The notes under the pieces: generated by a model
The model's database searches: none
What the model was told of the DNA's origin: nothing
What the model saw: only the letters and a program-made list of their open reading frames with translations
Position numbers and translations under genes: made by a program
Assembly (NCBI RefSeq): GCF_014208045.1
Contig: NZ_JACHML010000001.1
Span: forward strand, 2,232,001-2,296,000
From: Microbacterium thalassium
GTDB taxonomy: Bacteria; Actinomycetota; Actinomycetes; Actinomycetales; Microbacteriaceae
Reading direction: 5' to 3'
DNA: 64,000 nt
Shown here: positions 31,006-39,614 of the stretch, one piece after another
How the letters are laid out: each line of letters starts with the position of its first letter
Numbering within the stretch: position 1 is the first letter of the stretch

Positions 31006-32604
31006 GTGCTCGCCGTGCACGACCTCGAGATCCGCGTGGGAGCCCGCGTGCTCATGTCCGACGTGTCCTTCCGAGTCTCGGACGGGGACAAGATCGGCCT
31101 CGTCGGGCGCAACGGCGCCGGCAAGACCACGCTGACCAAGGTGCTCGCGGGCGATGTGCTGCCCGCGGACGGACGGGTCGACCGCTCGGGCGAGCTGGGC
31201 TACCTGCCGCAGGATCCCCGCTCGGGCGACCCCGAGATGCTTGCGCGCACCCGCATCCTCGACGCACGTGGCCTCGGCACGCTCGCGATCGGCATGCACG
31301 ACGCATCGCAGGCCATGGGGTCGGACGATCCGGATGCCGCGGCCAAGGCGATGCGCAAGTACGCCAACCTCACCGAGCGGTTCGAGGCGCTGGGCGGCTA
31401 CGCCGCCGAGGCCGAGGCTGCCTCGATCGCGCACAACCTGTCGCTGCCCGATCGCATCCTCGACCAGCCGCTGAAGACGCTGTCGGGCGGTCAGCGCCGC
31501 CGGATCGAACTCGCCCGCATCCTCTTCTCGGACGCGCAGACGATGATCCTCGACGAGCCGACGAACCACCTCGACGCCGACAGCGTCGTGTGGCTGCGCG
31601 AGTTCCTGAAGGGCTACAAGGGCGGCCTCATCGTCATCAGCCACGACGTCGAGCTCGTCGGCGAGACGGTCAACCGCGTCTTCTACCTGGACGCCAACCG
31701 CCAGGTCATCGACGTCTACAACATGAACTGGAAGAACTACCTGCGTCAGCGGGTGGCCGACGAGGAGCGCCGCAAGAAGGAGCGCGCCAACATCGAGAAG
31801 AAGGCCACCGCGCTGCAGCAGCAGGCCGCGCGCTTCGGCGCGAAGGCGTCGAAGGCCGCCGCGGCCCACCAGATGGTGGCGCGCGCCGAGAAGATGCTGT
31901 CGGGCCTCGAGGACGTGCGGCAGGAGGACCGCGTCGCGAAGCTGCGGTTCCCCAAGCCCGCGCCGTGCGGCAAGACGCCGATCACGGCATCCGCCCTGTC
32001 GAAGTCATACGGGTCGCTCGAGATCTTCACCGACGTCGACCTCGCGATCGACCGCGGCTCGAAGGTCGTCGTGCTGGGCCTCAACGGCGCCGGCAAGACG
32101 ACCCTGCTGCGGATCCTCGCCGGCGTCGACCGCGCCGACACCGGCACCGTCGACGCGGGGCACGGACTGAAGATTGGCTACTACGCGCAGGAGCACGAGA
32201 ACCTCGACATCGGCCGGTCGGTCCTCGACAACATGATGTCGGCCGCGCCCGACCTGAACGCCACCGAGGCCCGCAAGGTGCTCGGGTCGTTCCTGTTCAC
32301 CGGCGACGACGTCCTCAAGCCGGCGGGAGTCCTGTCGGGCGGCGAGAAGACGCGCCTGTCGCTGGCGACCCTCGTGGTCTCCAGCGCCAACGTGCTGCTG
32401 CTGGACGAGCCGACCAACAACCTCGACCCGGCGTCGCGCGAGGAGATCCTCGGCGCGCTCGCGCACTACGAGGGCGCCGTGATCCTCGTCTCGCACGACG
32501 AAGGCGCCGTCGAGGCCCTCAATCCGGAGCGCGTGCTGATCCTGCCCGACGGCGTCGAGGACATCTGGGGCCGCGACTACATCGACCTCATCACGCTCGC
32601 CTGA
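31006..32604 (+). CDS. ABC-F family ATPase (ribosome-associated)
   Basis: The 532-residue protein has two soluble ABC domains and no membrane segment. Walker A motifs are GRNGAGKTT (first) and GLNGAGKTT (second). Signatures are LSGGQRRRIEL and LSGGEKTRLSL, with DEPTNHLD and DEPTNNLD Walker B regions. A charged linker of about 80 residues between the domains (RQRVADEERRKKERANIEKK onward) corresponds to the P-site tRNA interaction motif. ABC-F proteins act in translation or ribosome protection. Which of the two applies cannot be told; housekeeping EttA-like action is possible. The GTG start is used. Confidence 0.9.
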   Translation: MLAVHDLEIRVGARVLMSDVSFRVSDGDKIGLVGRNGAGKTTLTKVLAGDVLPADGRVDRSGELGYLPQDPRSGDPEMLARTRILDARGLGTLAIGMHDASQAMGSDDPDAAAKAMRKYANLTERFEALGGYAAEAEAASIAHNLSLPDRILDQPLKTLSGGQRRRIELARILFSDAQTMILDEPTNHLDADSVVWLREFLKGYKGGLIVISHDVELVGETVNRVFYLDANRQVIDVYNMNWKNYLRQRVADEERRKKERANIEKKATALQQQAARFGAKASKAAAAHQMVARAEKMLSGLEDVRQEDRVAKLRFPKPAPCGKTPITASALSKSYGSLEIFTDVDLAIDRGSKVVVLGLNGAGKTTLLRILAGVDRADTGTVDAGHGLKIGYYAQEHENLDIGRSVLDNMMSAAPDLNATEARKVLGSFLFTGDDVLKPAGVLSGGEKTRLSLATLVVSSANVLLLDEPTNNLDPASREEILGALAHYEGAVILVSHDEGAVEALNPERVLILPDGVEDIWGRDYIDLITLA

Positions 32605-32631
32605 GCGGCGGGGCGGCGGCCGCGGGCGCCG

Positions 32632-33531
32632 TCAGCGCCGGCCGGCGGCATCGAGCAGTGCGTCCTCGTCCTCGGCGTCCCGGTCGCGCCGACGTCGGGG
32701 CAGGGGCGCTCGCGTGCGGGGCTCCGCGTGCTCGCCCGCGTCGTCGCAGGCGTCCTCGTCCTCGGCGTCCTCCCGCCGGTGGCGGATCTCGGTGCGGATG
32801 ACGTAGCCGATGAAGACGAATCCCATGATGGCGAACAGGATCCACTGGATCGCGTACGACAGATGCGGGCCGGGATCCTCCGACGGGTCCTCGATCGCGT
32901 TCGGCGTGGTCGCCGGCGCCGGGTCCTCGCTCACCAGGATCCCGTACGCGCTGACGATGAGCGCGTCCCCGGATTCCGCCGAGAGCTCGTCCGCCACCAG
33001 CGGCAGGTTGATCGTCGGCACCTGGCCCTCGGGGGCCGAACGGCCCGAGCGGGGGAGCGGCTCGCCCGGCTGAAGACGTGCGACGACGGTCACCTCGCCC
33101 TCGGGCGGCGCGGGGATCTCGTCGGGGAGCGGGCTCTGCGAGCCCGGCAGGAGCCATCCGCGGTCCACGAGGAAGACGCGTCCGTCGTCGAGGGCGAACG
33201 GCACGAGCACCTCGAACGCGGACGTGCCGCCGTGCGCACGATTGCGGACGAGCAGCTCCTCGTCGGCGAGGTACCGGCCGGTGAGGACCACGGGCTGCCA
33301 TTCGTCGGCGGGGTCGAACTCGCCGCCGGAGGGGATCGCCTCCGTCAGGGGTACCGGCGTGGCGTCGTAGTTGCTCTCGACGAGGGCGATCTGCCCCGAA
33401 CGCTCCTCGTTGCGTGCGAACTGCCAGTTCGACAGGAACGCGCACGCGATCGCGAACACGACCGCGAGGGCGATGTAGATCGCCCACCGCCCCGCCTTGG
33501 GGAGGTTCTGCATGCTCATGCCGCCGCTCAT
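32632..33531 (-). CDS. SURF1 family cytochrome oxidase assembly protein
   Basis: SURF1 proteins help insert heme A into cytochrome c oxidase. The 299-residue product has an N-terminal helix (AIYIALAVVFAIACAFLSNWQFARN), a periplasm-facing domain with VVLTGRYLADEELLVRNR and VFLVDRGWLLPG, and a C-terminal helix (AIQWILFAIMGFVFIGYVI). A charged tail follows, with repeated Glu-Asp and Arg stretches. The start overlaps the stop of the upstream small gene (ATGA). Its presence fits ctaA and ctaB elsewhere in the window. Confidence 0.9.
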   Translation of the reverse strand: MSGGMSMQNLPKAGRWAIYIALAVVFAIACAFLSNWQFARNEERSGQIALVESNYDATPVPLTEAIPSGGEFDPADEWQPVVLTGRYLADEELLVRNRAHGGTSAFEVLVPFALDDGRVFLVDRGWLLPGSQSPLPDEIPAPPEGEVTVVARLQPGEPLPRSGRSAPEGQVPTINLPLVADELSAESGDALIVSAYGILVSEDPAPATTPNAIEDPSEDPGPHLSYAIQWILFAIMGFVFIGYVIRTEIRHRREDAEDEDACDDAGEHAEPRTRAPLPRRRRDRDAEDEDALLDAAGRR

Positions 33532-33749
33532 CGCGCCGCCGGGCTCTCCGCCGCCAGCGGTGCGACCGACACCGGGAACTGGCGGGCCGCGAGGAACTCC
33601 CGGAGGTAGTCGCGGTGCTCGGCGCACGCGACCCACGTCTTGACGCGGTCCGCGGCGTGGATGCGCGGATTGCGCCAGTCGATCCGCCACGTCGGCGCCG
33701 CGCGGCAGCCGGCCCGTGAGCACACCGGGCTGTCGAGGTCGCCGATCAT
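33528..33749 (-). CDS. 73-residue putative zinc-binding protein
   Basis: The short product has cysteines spaced C-x4-C (CSRAGC) and a later C-x2-H (CAEH), a pattern that could bind one zinc ion. Conserved-looking segments are APTWRIDWRNPRIH and HRDYLREFL. It overlaps DUF3099 upstream and SURF1 downstream by ATGA junctions, so all three are translated as one unit. Database homologues often carry the name acetone carboxylase, which nothing in this sequence supports. A function in oxidase assembly is only suggested by the neighbour. Confidence 0.75.
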   Translation of the reverse strand: MIGDLDSPVCSRAGCRAAPTWRIDWRNPRIHAADRVKTWVACAEHRDYLREFLAARQFPVSVAPLAAESPAAR

Positions 33750-34165
33750 GCGGTGGCGTCCGTGTCGTCGCCGCGGTCGTCGGCGCGCGGGTCGCCGGGG
33801 GCGCCGGCTGCGCGACCGGGGTCCCCGCCGGGCGACTCCTCGATGCGGATCACCCGGTCGTCGGCGACGGGTGTGGGCGTCGGAGCCGGCGCCGTCCCGA
33901 GCGCGCGGGCCTCGGGCGCTTCGGCGCCCGTGGAGCGCACGTCCTGGGCGACGTTCGCGGTGACGACGGCGACGTAGGGCAGGAACACCGCCGCGAGGCC
34001 GAACACCCACGTGTACCAGCCGTACGGGGTGATGACGACCATCAGGATGAAGCAGACGATGCGGATGGCCATCATCACGAGGTACTTCCGCGAGCGCGCA
34101 CTCGCCTCGTCGCGCGGTGCGCGCGGCAGTGACGTGGCCGACTGCGGCCGGTGCGAACTCTTCAC
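33746..34165 (-). CDS. DUF3099 membrane protein
   Basis: The 139-residue protein has two membrane helices (about residues 28-47 and 50-70) within SRKYLVMMAIRIVCFILMVV and YTWVFGLAAVFLPYVAVVTAN, the DUF3099 core found across actinobacteria. A disordered Pro/Asp-rich tail follows. The GTG at 34165 is used; a TAGGCT hexamer ends 10 nt before it, so the message would have almost no leader. It is the first gene of a three-gene unit with the zinc-binding protein and SURF1. Function is unknown. Confidence 0.8.
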   Translation of the reverse strand: MKSSHRPQSATSLPRAPRDEASARSRKYLVMMAIRIVCFILMVVITPYGWYTWVFGLAAVFLPYVAVVTANVAQDVRSTGAEAPEARALGTAPAPTPTPVADDRVIRIEESPGGDPGRAAGAPGDPRADDRGDDTDATA

Positions 34166-34174
34166 GATCCCTCA

Positions 34175-34180
34175 AGCCTA
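34175..34180 (-). promoter_or_regulatory. -10 hexamer of the DUF3099-SURF1 unit
   Basis: Minus-strand TAGGCT ending 10 nt before the GTG start, giving a leaderless or nearly leaderless message. Confidence 0.45.
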
Positions 34181-34218
34181 CGCCGCACCCGGGGGATGGG
34201 ACGCGCCGGGGGTTCGAC

Positions 34219-34779
34219 TCAGCTGTAGGTGTACCCGACCGTGGCGAACAGCGGGATGAGCACGGCGAAGAACAGGATGAGGCCGAGGATGCTGAGGCCC
34301 AGACCCACCCAACCGATGATGGTGCCCGCCAGTGCCAGGCCGCGGCCTTCCTCGCCCGTCCGCTTGATCTGACCGAGCGCCATGTGCCCGGTGATCACGC
34401 CGACGATCGAGCCGATGAACGGCACGATCACGAACGACGCGATGGAGGCGATGAGCGACACGATCGCGAGCGTGTTGGTCTTGTTCGCCGTGCCGTAGCC
34501 CGCGCTGCCATAGGCCGGGGCGGAGCCGTAGGCGGGTGCGGTGCCGTACGCGGGCGGCGTCCCGTAGGCGGGAGGTGCCCCGTAGGCGGGCGCCGCGCCG
34601 TACGACGGGTCCGTCGCGCCGGGCTGCGCCGGCGGCGGGTATGCGCCCGCGTCGGGCGCCGGCGGCGCCGATGCGGCGGGCGGCGGGTACGCGGCGGGCG
34701 GGGGATAGGCCGAAGGCGACGTCGAGCCGTCCTGGTCGGCGGGTTCGGGTGTCGGTGCGCCGGACGTGTTGTCGCTCAT
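34219..34779 (-). CDS. DUF4190-type membrane protein with proline/tyrosine-rich N-terminal repeats
   Basis: The 186-residue product begins with about 100 residues of low complexity: AYPPPAAYPPPA units, then repeats of PAYG(A/T/S)(P/A). Two membrane helices follow (TNTLAIVSLIASIASFVIVPF and GTIIGWVGLGLSILGLILFF), with the DUF4190 signature GVITGHMALGQIKRTGEEGRGLALAG between them. AAAGG stands upstream of the ATG. Such proteins are common in actinobacteria. The role is unknown; the repeats may mediate contact with cell-surface or division proteins. Confidence 0.8.
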   Translation of the reverse strand: MSDNTSGAPTPEPADQDGSTSPSAYPPPAAYPPPAASAPPAPDAGAYPPPAQPGATDPSYGAAPAYGAPPAYGTPPAYGTAPAYGSAPAYGSAGYGTANKTNTLAIVSLIASIASFVIVPFIGSIVGVITGHMALGQIKRTGEEGRGLALAGTIIGWVGLGLSILGLILFFAVLIPLFATVGYTYS

Positions 34780-34847
34780 GGGGAGCCTTTCTCGCTGTGT
34801 CATCAGCGTCCCAGCGATCCGGCCCGGGTGTCAAACCCCTGCCCGGG

Positions 34848-34853
34848 TAGGCT
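34848..34853 (+). promoter_or_regulatory. -10 hexamer upstream of fabG
   Basis: TAGGCT with a leader of about 30 nt that contains GGGAG before the ATG at 34891. Confidence 0.45.
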
Positions 34854-34890
34854 GGGGCGGTCCTCGTCACACACCCTCGGGAGCATCACC

Positions 34891-35601
34891 ATGTCCAGTG
34901 ACCGCGTCGTCCTCGTCACCGGCGGAAACCGCGGCATCGGCCGCGCCATCGCAGAGCGCTTCGTCGCCGAAGGCTTGAAGGTCGCCGTCACGGCACGCTC
35001 GGGGGAGGGGCCCGAGGGCACGCTCACGGTGCGCGCCGATGTCACCGACGCCGCCGCGGTGGACGCCGCGTTCACCGAGGTCGAGCAGTCGCTCGGCCCG
35101 ATCGAGATCGTCGTCGCGAACGCCGGCGTCACCAAGGACACGCTGCTCATGCGCATGACCGAGGACGACTTCGACAGCGTCGTGGCGACGAACCTGGGCG
35201 GCACCTTCCGCGTCGTCAAGCGGGCCAGCAAGGGCATGCTCCGCGGGCGCTGGGGACGGGTCATCCTCATCTCGAGCGTCGTGGGGCTGTACGGCTCGGC
35301 CGGCCAGGTCAACTACTCGGCGTCCAAGTCCGGGCTCGTGGGCTTCGCCCGTTCGCTCACGCGCGAGCTGGGCGGACGCGGGATCACCGCGAACGTCGTG
35401 GCCCCCGGCTTCATCGAGACCGACATGACGGCGGCGCTGCCCGAGGCGACGCAGGCCGAGTACAAGAAGAACATCCCCGCAGGCCGGTTCGCGAGCCCCG
35501 ACGAGGTCGCCGGTGTCGTCGCGTGGCTGGCGTCGGACGACGCGGCCTACATCTCCGGCGCCGTGATCCCGGTCGACGGCGGCCTCGGAATGGGGCACTG
35601 A
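34891..35601 (+). CDS. fabG: 3-oxoacyl-ACP reductase-type short-chain dehydrogenase
   Basis: The 236-residue protein is a classical SDR with the NADP-binding VTGGNRGIGRAIAERF, the NAG motif VVANAGVTKD, the catalytic Ser in LISSVVGLYGS and YSASK tetrad motif in VNYSASKSGLVGFA. It ends FIETDMTAALP and DAAYISGAVIPVDGGLGMGH. It resembles actinobacterial FabG/MabA, which reduces 3-oxoacyl chains in fatty acid elongation. Other fatty acid synthesis genes (inhA-like) do not follow, so a different oxoacyl substrate is possible. Confidence 0.85.
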   Translation: MSSDRVVLVTGGNRGIGRAIAERFVAEGLKVAVTARSGEGPEGTLTVRADVTDAAAVDAAFTEVEQSLGPIEIVVANAGVTKDTLLMRMTEDDFDSVVATNLGGTFRVVKRASKGMLRGRWGRVILISSVVGLYGSAGQVNYSASKSGLVGFARSLTRELGGRGITANVVAPGFIETDMTAALPEATQAEYKKNIPAGRFASPDEVAGVVAWLASDDAAYISGAVIPVDGGLGMGH

Positions 35602-35623
35602 TCCGCAGCGCGCCCGGCCGGCG

Positions 35624-36328
35624 TCAGCCGAGGGCGTCGACGATCGCCTGACCCACCCGGTCGGGGATCGAGAACTGCGGCCAGTGGCCCGTGGGCTCAC
35701 CCGCGGGGTGGAGCTGCACGATCGTCAGATCCTCGATCGCCGCCAGCTCGCCCGCCCACGGCTCGTCGCGCATGAAGGCGCGGATCTGCTCGCCGGGAAC
35801 CGTCGTGGTGATGAGGGTCGCCGGCGTCTTGCGACGTCGCTCGTCACGCAGCCGCAGCGGCGTCGCGGGCACGAGCGGCGGGACGGATGCGGCTCCTGCG
35901 CCCGCGCGGACCCGGGTGTCCTCGTCGAGATCGGCGACCTCGCCCTCGTCGAAGAAGTCCCAGCCCGGGAACGGGATCACGCCGTCCACGACGGGGAACT
36001 CCCAGATGTCGGAGCCGTCCGGGGGAGGGAAGGTGTCGAGGAAGACGATGCGCGCGACGCGACCGGGGCGGGCGTCGAGCGCGCCGTAGGCGACGTTCCC
36101 GCCGCCGCTGTGGCCGACGAGGGCGACGTCCGACCCGCATCGATCGATCTCGGCGACGACGGCCGCCACCCAGTCGTCGATCGCGATGTCGACGACGTCG
36201 GGGCCGGGAGCGCCGACACCCGGCATCGTGAGCGGGTGCGGCGTGTGGCCGGCGGCGCGGAGCGAAGGAAGCACCGCGTCCCATGACGCGGCGTCGAGCC
36301 ACAGGCCCGGAATCAGAATCACGTCCAT
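35624..36328 (-). CDS. Alpha/beta hydrolase
   Basis: The 234-residue protein has an alpha/beta-hydrolase fold with the oxyanion motif ILIPGLWLDAASWD, the nucleophile elbow VGHSGGG (Ser about residue 74) and a C-terminal His in GHWPQF. The substrate is unknown; it is of the small esterase-like type. The ATG at 36328 lies 8 nt after a TACCGT hexamer, supporting a leaderless start. It converges with fabG, 22 bp apart. Confidence 0.8.
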   Translation of the reverse strand: MDVILIPGLWLDAASWDAVLPSLRAAGHTPHPLTMPGVGAPGPDVVDIAIDDWVAAVVAEIDRCGSDVALVGHSGGGNVAYGALDARPGRVARIVFLDTFPPPDGSDIWEFPVVDGVIPFPGWDFFDEGEVADLDEDTRVRAGAGAASVPPLVPATPLRLRDERRRKTPATLITTTVPGEQIRAFMRDEPWAGELAAIEDLTIVQLHPAGEPTGHWPQFSIPDRVGQAIVDALG

Positions 36329-36335
36329 GCCCCAG

Positions 36336-36341
36336 ACGGTA
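36336..36341 (-). promoter_or_regulatory. -10 hexamer, leaderless start of the 35624-36328 hydrolase
   Basis: Minus-strand TACCGT ending 8 nt before the ATG. Confidence 0.45.
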
Positions 36342-36390
36342 CGCCGGGGTTCTGACACGGGCGGTCGGGCCGATCGCGGCGCCGGAGGCG

Positions 36391-37032
36391 TCAGGGGAGC
36401 AGGGGGAGGACCTCGCGCAGGTCGACGGGGCCGATCACCAGATCGGCCTGAGCCCGCACCGTCGGCTTTGCGTTGAACGCCACCCCGAGGCCGGCGGCCG
36501 ACATCATCTGCAGGTCGTTCGCGCCGTCGCCGATCGCCACGGTGCGCGACGACGGCACGCCGTGCTCGGCCGCCCACTCGCGCAGCGACGCGGCCTTGAC
36601 GGCCGCATCCACGATCGTCCCCTCGACGGTCCCGGCGAGCACACCGCCCTCGACGGTGAGGCGGTTGGCGCGCCACATGTCGACGCCGAGCGACGGGGCG
36701 ACGACGTCGAGGATCTCGTGGAAGCCCCCCGAGACCACGCCGACCAGTCCGCCGCGCTCGTGCACGCCCGAGATCAGGTCCACGACGCCGGGCGTGGGCT
36801 CGATGCGCTCGAGGATCCGCGAGAACCGCTCGACCGGCACGCCGGCGAGGGCCTGCACGCGCGAGCGCAGACTGGTGGCGAAGTCGACCTCGCCGCGCAT
36901 CGCCGCCTCGGTCGCGGCCGCCACTTCGGCCCCGCGCCCCGCCTCGTCGGCGATGAGCTCGATGACCTCGTTGCGGATGAGGGTGGAGTCGGCGTCGAGG
37001 ACGACGAGGAAGCGCGCGGGCGTCGAAGGCAT
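36391..37032 (-). CDS. serB: Phosphoserine phosphatase
   Basis: The enzyme removes phosphate from O-phosphoserine in the last step of serine synthesis. The 213-residue haloacid dehalogenase-fold protein has the nucleophile motif VVLDADSTLIRNE (DxDST), motif II VVSGGFHE, the conserved lysine region and motif III AIGDGANDLQMMSAAGLGVAFNAKP. The N-terminal ACT domains found in some SerB proteins are absent. The ATG at 37032 lies 8 nt after TAGCGT; the longer frame runs antiparallel through glgC. Confidence 0.9.
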   Translation of the reverse strand: MPSTPARFLVVLDADSTLIRNEVIELIADEAGRGAEVAAATEAAMRGEVDFATSLRSRVQALAGVPVERFSRILERIEPTPGVVDLISGVHERGGLVGVVSGGFHEILDVVAPSLGVDMWRANRLTVEGGVLAGTVEGTIVDAAVKAASLREWAAEHGVPSSRTVAIGDGANDLQMMSAAGLGVAFNAKPTVRAQADLVIGPVDLREVLPLLP

Positions 37033-37039
37033 GGACTCC

Positions 37040-37045
37040 ACGCTA
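37040..37045 (-). promoter_or_regulatory. -10 hexamer, leaderless start of serB
   Basis: Minus-strand TAGCGT ending 8 nt before the serB ATG. Confidence 0.45.
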
Positions 37046-37079
37046 GCGCCGCGCGCGCGGCGGGCAGGACGGCGCCGGG

Positions 37080-38324
37080 TCAGCGCTCGATGCGCACGCC
37101 CTTGCCGACGATCGTGATCCCCGAGTCGGTGACGGTGAACCCGCGGGCGATGTCCCGCTCGCGGTCGACGCCGACGGTCGCGCCGTCCTCGAGCACGACG
37201 TTCTTGTCGAGGATGGCCCGGTGGATGCGGGCGCCCGCGCCGATCGTGATGCGGTCGAACAGGACCGAGTCGGTGATCGTCGATCCGCCGCCGGCGAGGG
37301 TCCACGGGCCCACGACGCTGCGCTCGAGGTGCGTGCCCGACAGGACCGAGCCGAGCGACACGATGGAGTCGATGGCGTTGCCGATGCGCCCGACCGAGTC
37401 GCGCACGAACTTCGCCGGCGGCGAGTTGACCGCCTGCGAGTGGATGGGCCACTCCATGTTGTAGAGGTTGAACACCGGGAGCGTCGAGATGAGATCGCGG
37501 TGCGCGTCGAAGAACGAGTCGATCGTCCCGACGTCGCGCCAGTAGGCCCGGTCGCGGTCGGTCGACCCGGGCACCTCGTTGCGCTTCATGTCGTAGACGC
37601 CCGCTTCGCCGCGGTCGACGAAATACGGGATGATGTCGCCGCCCATGTCGTGGTTCGAGGTCGGGAGCTCGCCGTCGGCCTCGACCGCCTCGATGAGGGC
37701 ATCGGTGTCGAAGATGTAGTTGCCCATCGATGCGAGGATCTCGTGGGGGGCGTCGGCGAGGCCCACGGCATCCTGCGGCTTCTCGAGGAACTCGTTGATC
37801 TTGGCGGGGTCGTCCTTGTCGACGTCGATGACGCCGAACTGGTTGGCCATCGAGATCGGCTGACGGATGCCGGCCACGGTCGCCCGCGCTCCCGACTCGA
37901 TGTGGGCCTCGAGCATCTGGCGGAAGTCCATGCGGTACACGTGGTCGGCGCCGATCACGACGACGATGTCGGGCTTCTCGTCGTTGATGAGGTTCATCGA
38001 CTGCAGGATCGCGTCGGCCGACCCGGTGAACCACCGCTTGCCGAGCCGCTGCTGCGCCGGCACCGACGCGACGTACGCACCGAGCAGCGGCGACATGCGC
38101 CAGTTCTGCGACACGTGACGGTCGAGGCTGTGCGACTTGTACTGCGTCAGCACGACGATCTGCCGCAGTTCGGAGTTGATCAGGTTCGAGATCGCGAAGT
38201 CGATGAGGCGGTACTGGCCCCCGAAGGGCACCGCCGGCTTCGCGCGATCCGCCGTGAGCGGCATGAGACGCTTGCCCTCGCCCCCGGCGAGGATGATTCC
38301 AAAGACCTTCGGCACTGCAGGCAT
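37080..38324 (-). CDS. glgC: Glucose-1-phosphate adenylyltransferase
   Basis: The enzyme makes ADP-glucose from glucose-1-phosphate and ATP for glycogen and maltose-1-phosphate synthesis. The 414-residue product has the nucleotidyltransferase motif [33 protein letters not shown]-like [11 protein letters not shown], the substrate motif ASMGNYIF and a C-terminal left-handed beta-helix with hexapeptide repeats. The ATG at 38324 sits 7 nt after TAGGGT. It is divergent from glgM across 86 bp; the two gene products act in sequence. Confidence 0.96.
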   Translation of the reverse strand: MPAVPKVFGIILAGGEGKRLMPLTADRAKPAVPFGGQYRLIDFAISNLINSELRQIVVLTQYKSHSLDRHVSQNWRMSPLLGAYVASVPAQQRLGKRWFTGSADAILQSMNLINDEKPDIVVVIGADHVYRMDFRQMLEAHIESGARATVAGIRQPISMANQFGVIDVDKDDPAKINEFLEKPQDAVGLADAPHEILASMGNYIFDTDALIEAVEADGELPTSNHDMGGDIIPYFVDRGEAGVYDMKRNEVPGSTDRDRAYWRDVGTIDSFFDAHRDLISTLPVFNLYNMEWPIHSQAVNSPPAKFVRDSVGRIGNAIDSIVSLGSVLSGTHLERSVVGPWTLAGGGSTITDSVLFDRITIGAGARIHRAILDKNVVLEDGATVGVDRERDIARGFTVTDSGITIVGKGVRIER

Positions 38325-38330
38325 GGCTCC

Positions 38331-38336
38331 ACCCTA
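38331..38336 (-). promoter_or_regulatory. -10 hexamer, leaderless start of glgC
   Basis: Minus-strand TAGGGT ending 7 nt before the glgC ATG. Confidence 0.5.
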
Positions 38337-38397
38337 GAACCCAACCGACGCTCTACGCACGGGGTTGTGCCCGCGTGTGAAGAACCCGCGTCTGTAC

Positions 38398-38403
38398 TAG
38401 CGT
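38398..38403 (+). promoter_or_regulatory. -10 hexamer, leaderless start of glgM
   Basis: TAGCGT ending 8 nt before the ATG at 38411. Together with the glgC hexamer it makes a compact divergent promoter in which both messages would lack leaders. Confidence 0.5.
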
Positions 38404-38410
38404 TCGAGAC

Positions 38411-39604
38411 ATGCGCGTCGACATCGTCACCAAGGAGTACCCGCCGGAGATCTACGGCGGTGCGGGAGTCCACGTCACCGAGCTCGTGAAGGCCCTGCGA
38501 GCCGCGATCGAGGTGCAGGTGCGCGCCTTCGGCGGTCCGCGCGACGAGGAGGACACGGCCAACTACGGCGTGCCCGCCGAACTCGCGGCCGCGAACGGCG
38601 CGATCCAGACGCTGGGCACCGACCTCGCGATCGTGAGCGATGTCGCCGGCGCCGACGTCGTGCACAGCCACACCTGGTACGCGAACTTCGCCGGCCATCT
38701 GTCGTCGCTGCTGCACGGCATCCCGCACGTCATCACGGCGCACAGCCTCGAGCCGCTGCGGCCCTGGAAGGCCGAGCAGCTCGGCGGCGGCTACGCCGTC
38801 TCGAGCTACATCGAGAAGACGGCCTACGAGGGTGCGGCGGCGATCGTCGCGGTCAGCAACGGCATGCGCGACGACATCCTGCGCAGCTACCCGGCCCTCG
38901 ACCCGGCCAAGGTGCGCGTCATCTACAACGGCATCGACACGCAGGCCTGGCATCCGGTCCAGGACGACGCGCTGCTGGCCGAGATGGGCATAGACCCGAC
39001 GCGCCCGTCGGTGGTCTTCGTCGGCCGCATCACGCGCCAGAAGGGCCTGCCGTATCTGCTCCGCGCGGCCGAGCGCCTGCCTGAGGACGTCCAGCTGGTC
39101 CTGTGCGCGGGAGCGCCCGACACTCCGCAGATCCTCGCCGAGGTCGAGGACCTCGTGAAGGGACTGCAGGCGACGCGGGAGGGCGTGGTCTGGATCGACC
39201 GGCTGCTGCCCCGTCACGAGCTGTGCGCGATCCTCACCGCCGCGACGACGTTCGTCTGCCCGTCGGTGTACGAGCCCCTGGGCATCGTCAACCTCGAGGC
39301 CATGGCGTGCGGCGCGGCCGTGGTCGGCACCGGCACGGGCGGCATCCCCGAGGTCGTCGTCGACGGCGAGACCGGCCGCATCGTGCCGATCGATCAGATG
39401 CAGGACGGCACGGGGACGCCCATCGACCCCGAGCGGTTCGTCGCCGACCTGGCCGCGGTGCTGACCGAGGTCGTGTCGGATCCCGAGCGCGCCGCAGCCT
39501 ACGGCGAGGCGGGGCGCCGCCGCGCATCGGAGGAGTTCAGCTGGCAGCGCATCGCCGAGCAGACCGAGGCGCTGTACGCCGAGGTCGCCGCGCCCGGCCG
39601 GTAG
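38411..39604 (+). CDS. glgM: GT4 glycogen synthase / alpha-maltose-1-phosphate synthase (GlgM type)
   Basis: The 397-residue GT4 glycosyltransferase starts MRVDIVTKEYPPEIYGGAGVHV with the glycine-rich sugar-nucleotide loop, and has HSHTWYANFAG, FVGRITRQKGLPYLL and the C-terminal donor motif CPSVYEPLGIVNLEAMACGAAVVGTGTGG. In Mycobacterium the protein at this position, divergent from glgC, is GlgM, which makes maltose-1-phosphate from ADP-glucose and glucose-1-phosphate. By that synteny the same function is inferred; annotation as glgA (glycogen synthase) is the alternative. Confidence 0.88.
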   Translation: MRVDIVTKEYPPEIYGGAGVHVTELVKALRAAIEVQVRAFGGPRDEEDTANYGVPAELAAANGAIQTLGTDLAIVSDVAGADVVHSHTWYANFAGHLSSLLHGIPHVITAHSLEPLRPWKAEQLGGGYAVSSYIEKTAYEGAAAIVAVSNGMRDDILRSYPALDPAKVRVIYNGIDTQAWHPVQDDALLAEMGIDPTRPSVVFVGRITRQKGLPYLLRAAERLPEDVQLVLCAGAPDTPQILAEVEDLVKGLQATREGVVWIDRLLPRHELCAILTAATTFVCPSVYEPLGIVNLEAMACGAAVVGTGTGGIPEVVVDGETGRIVPIDQMQDGTGTPIDPERFVADLAAVLTEVVSDPERAAAYGEAGRRRASEEFSWQRIAEQTEALYAEVAAPGR

Positions 39605-39607
39605 GCT
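39602..39607 (+). promoter_or_regulatory. -10 hexamer overlapping the glgM stop, leaderless start of the ABC ATPase
   Basis: TAGGCT begins with the glgM stop codon and ends 8 nt before the ATG at 39615. Confidence 0.5.
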
Positions 39608-39614
39608 CTATGCC

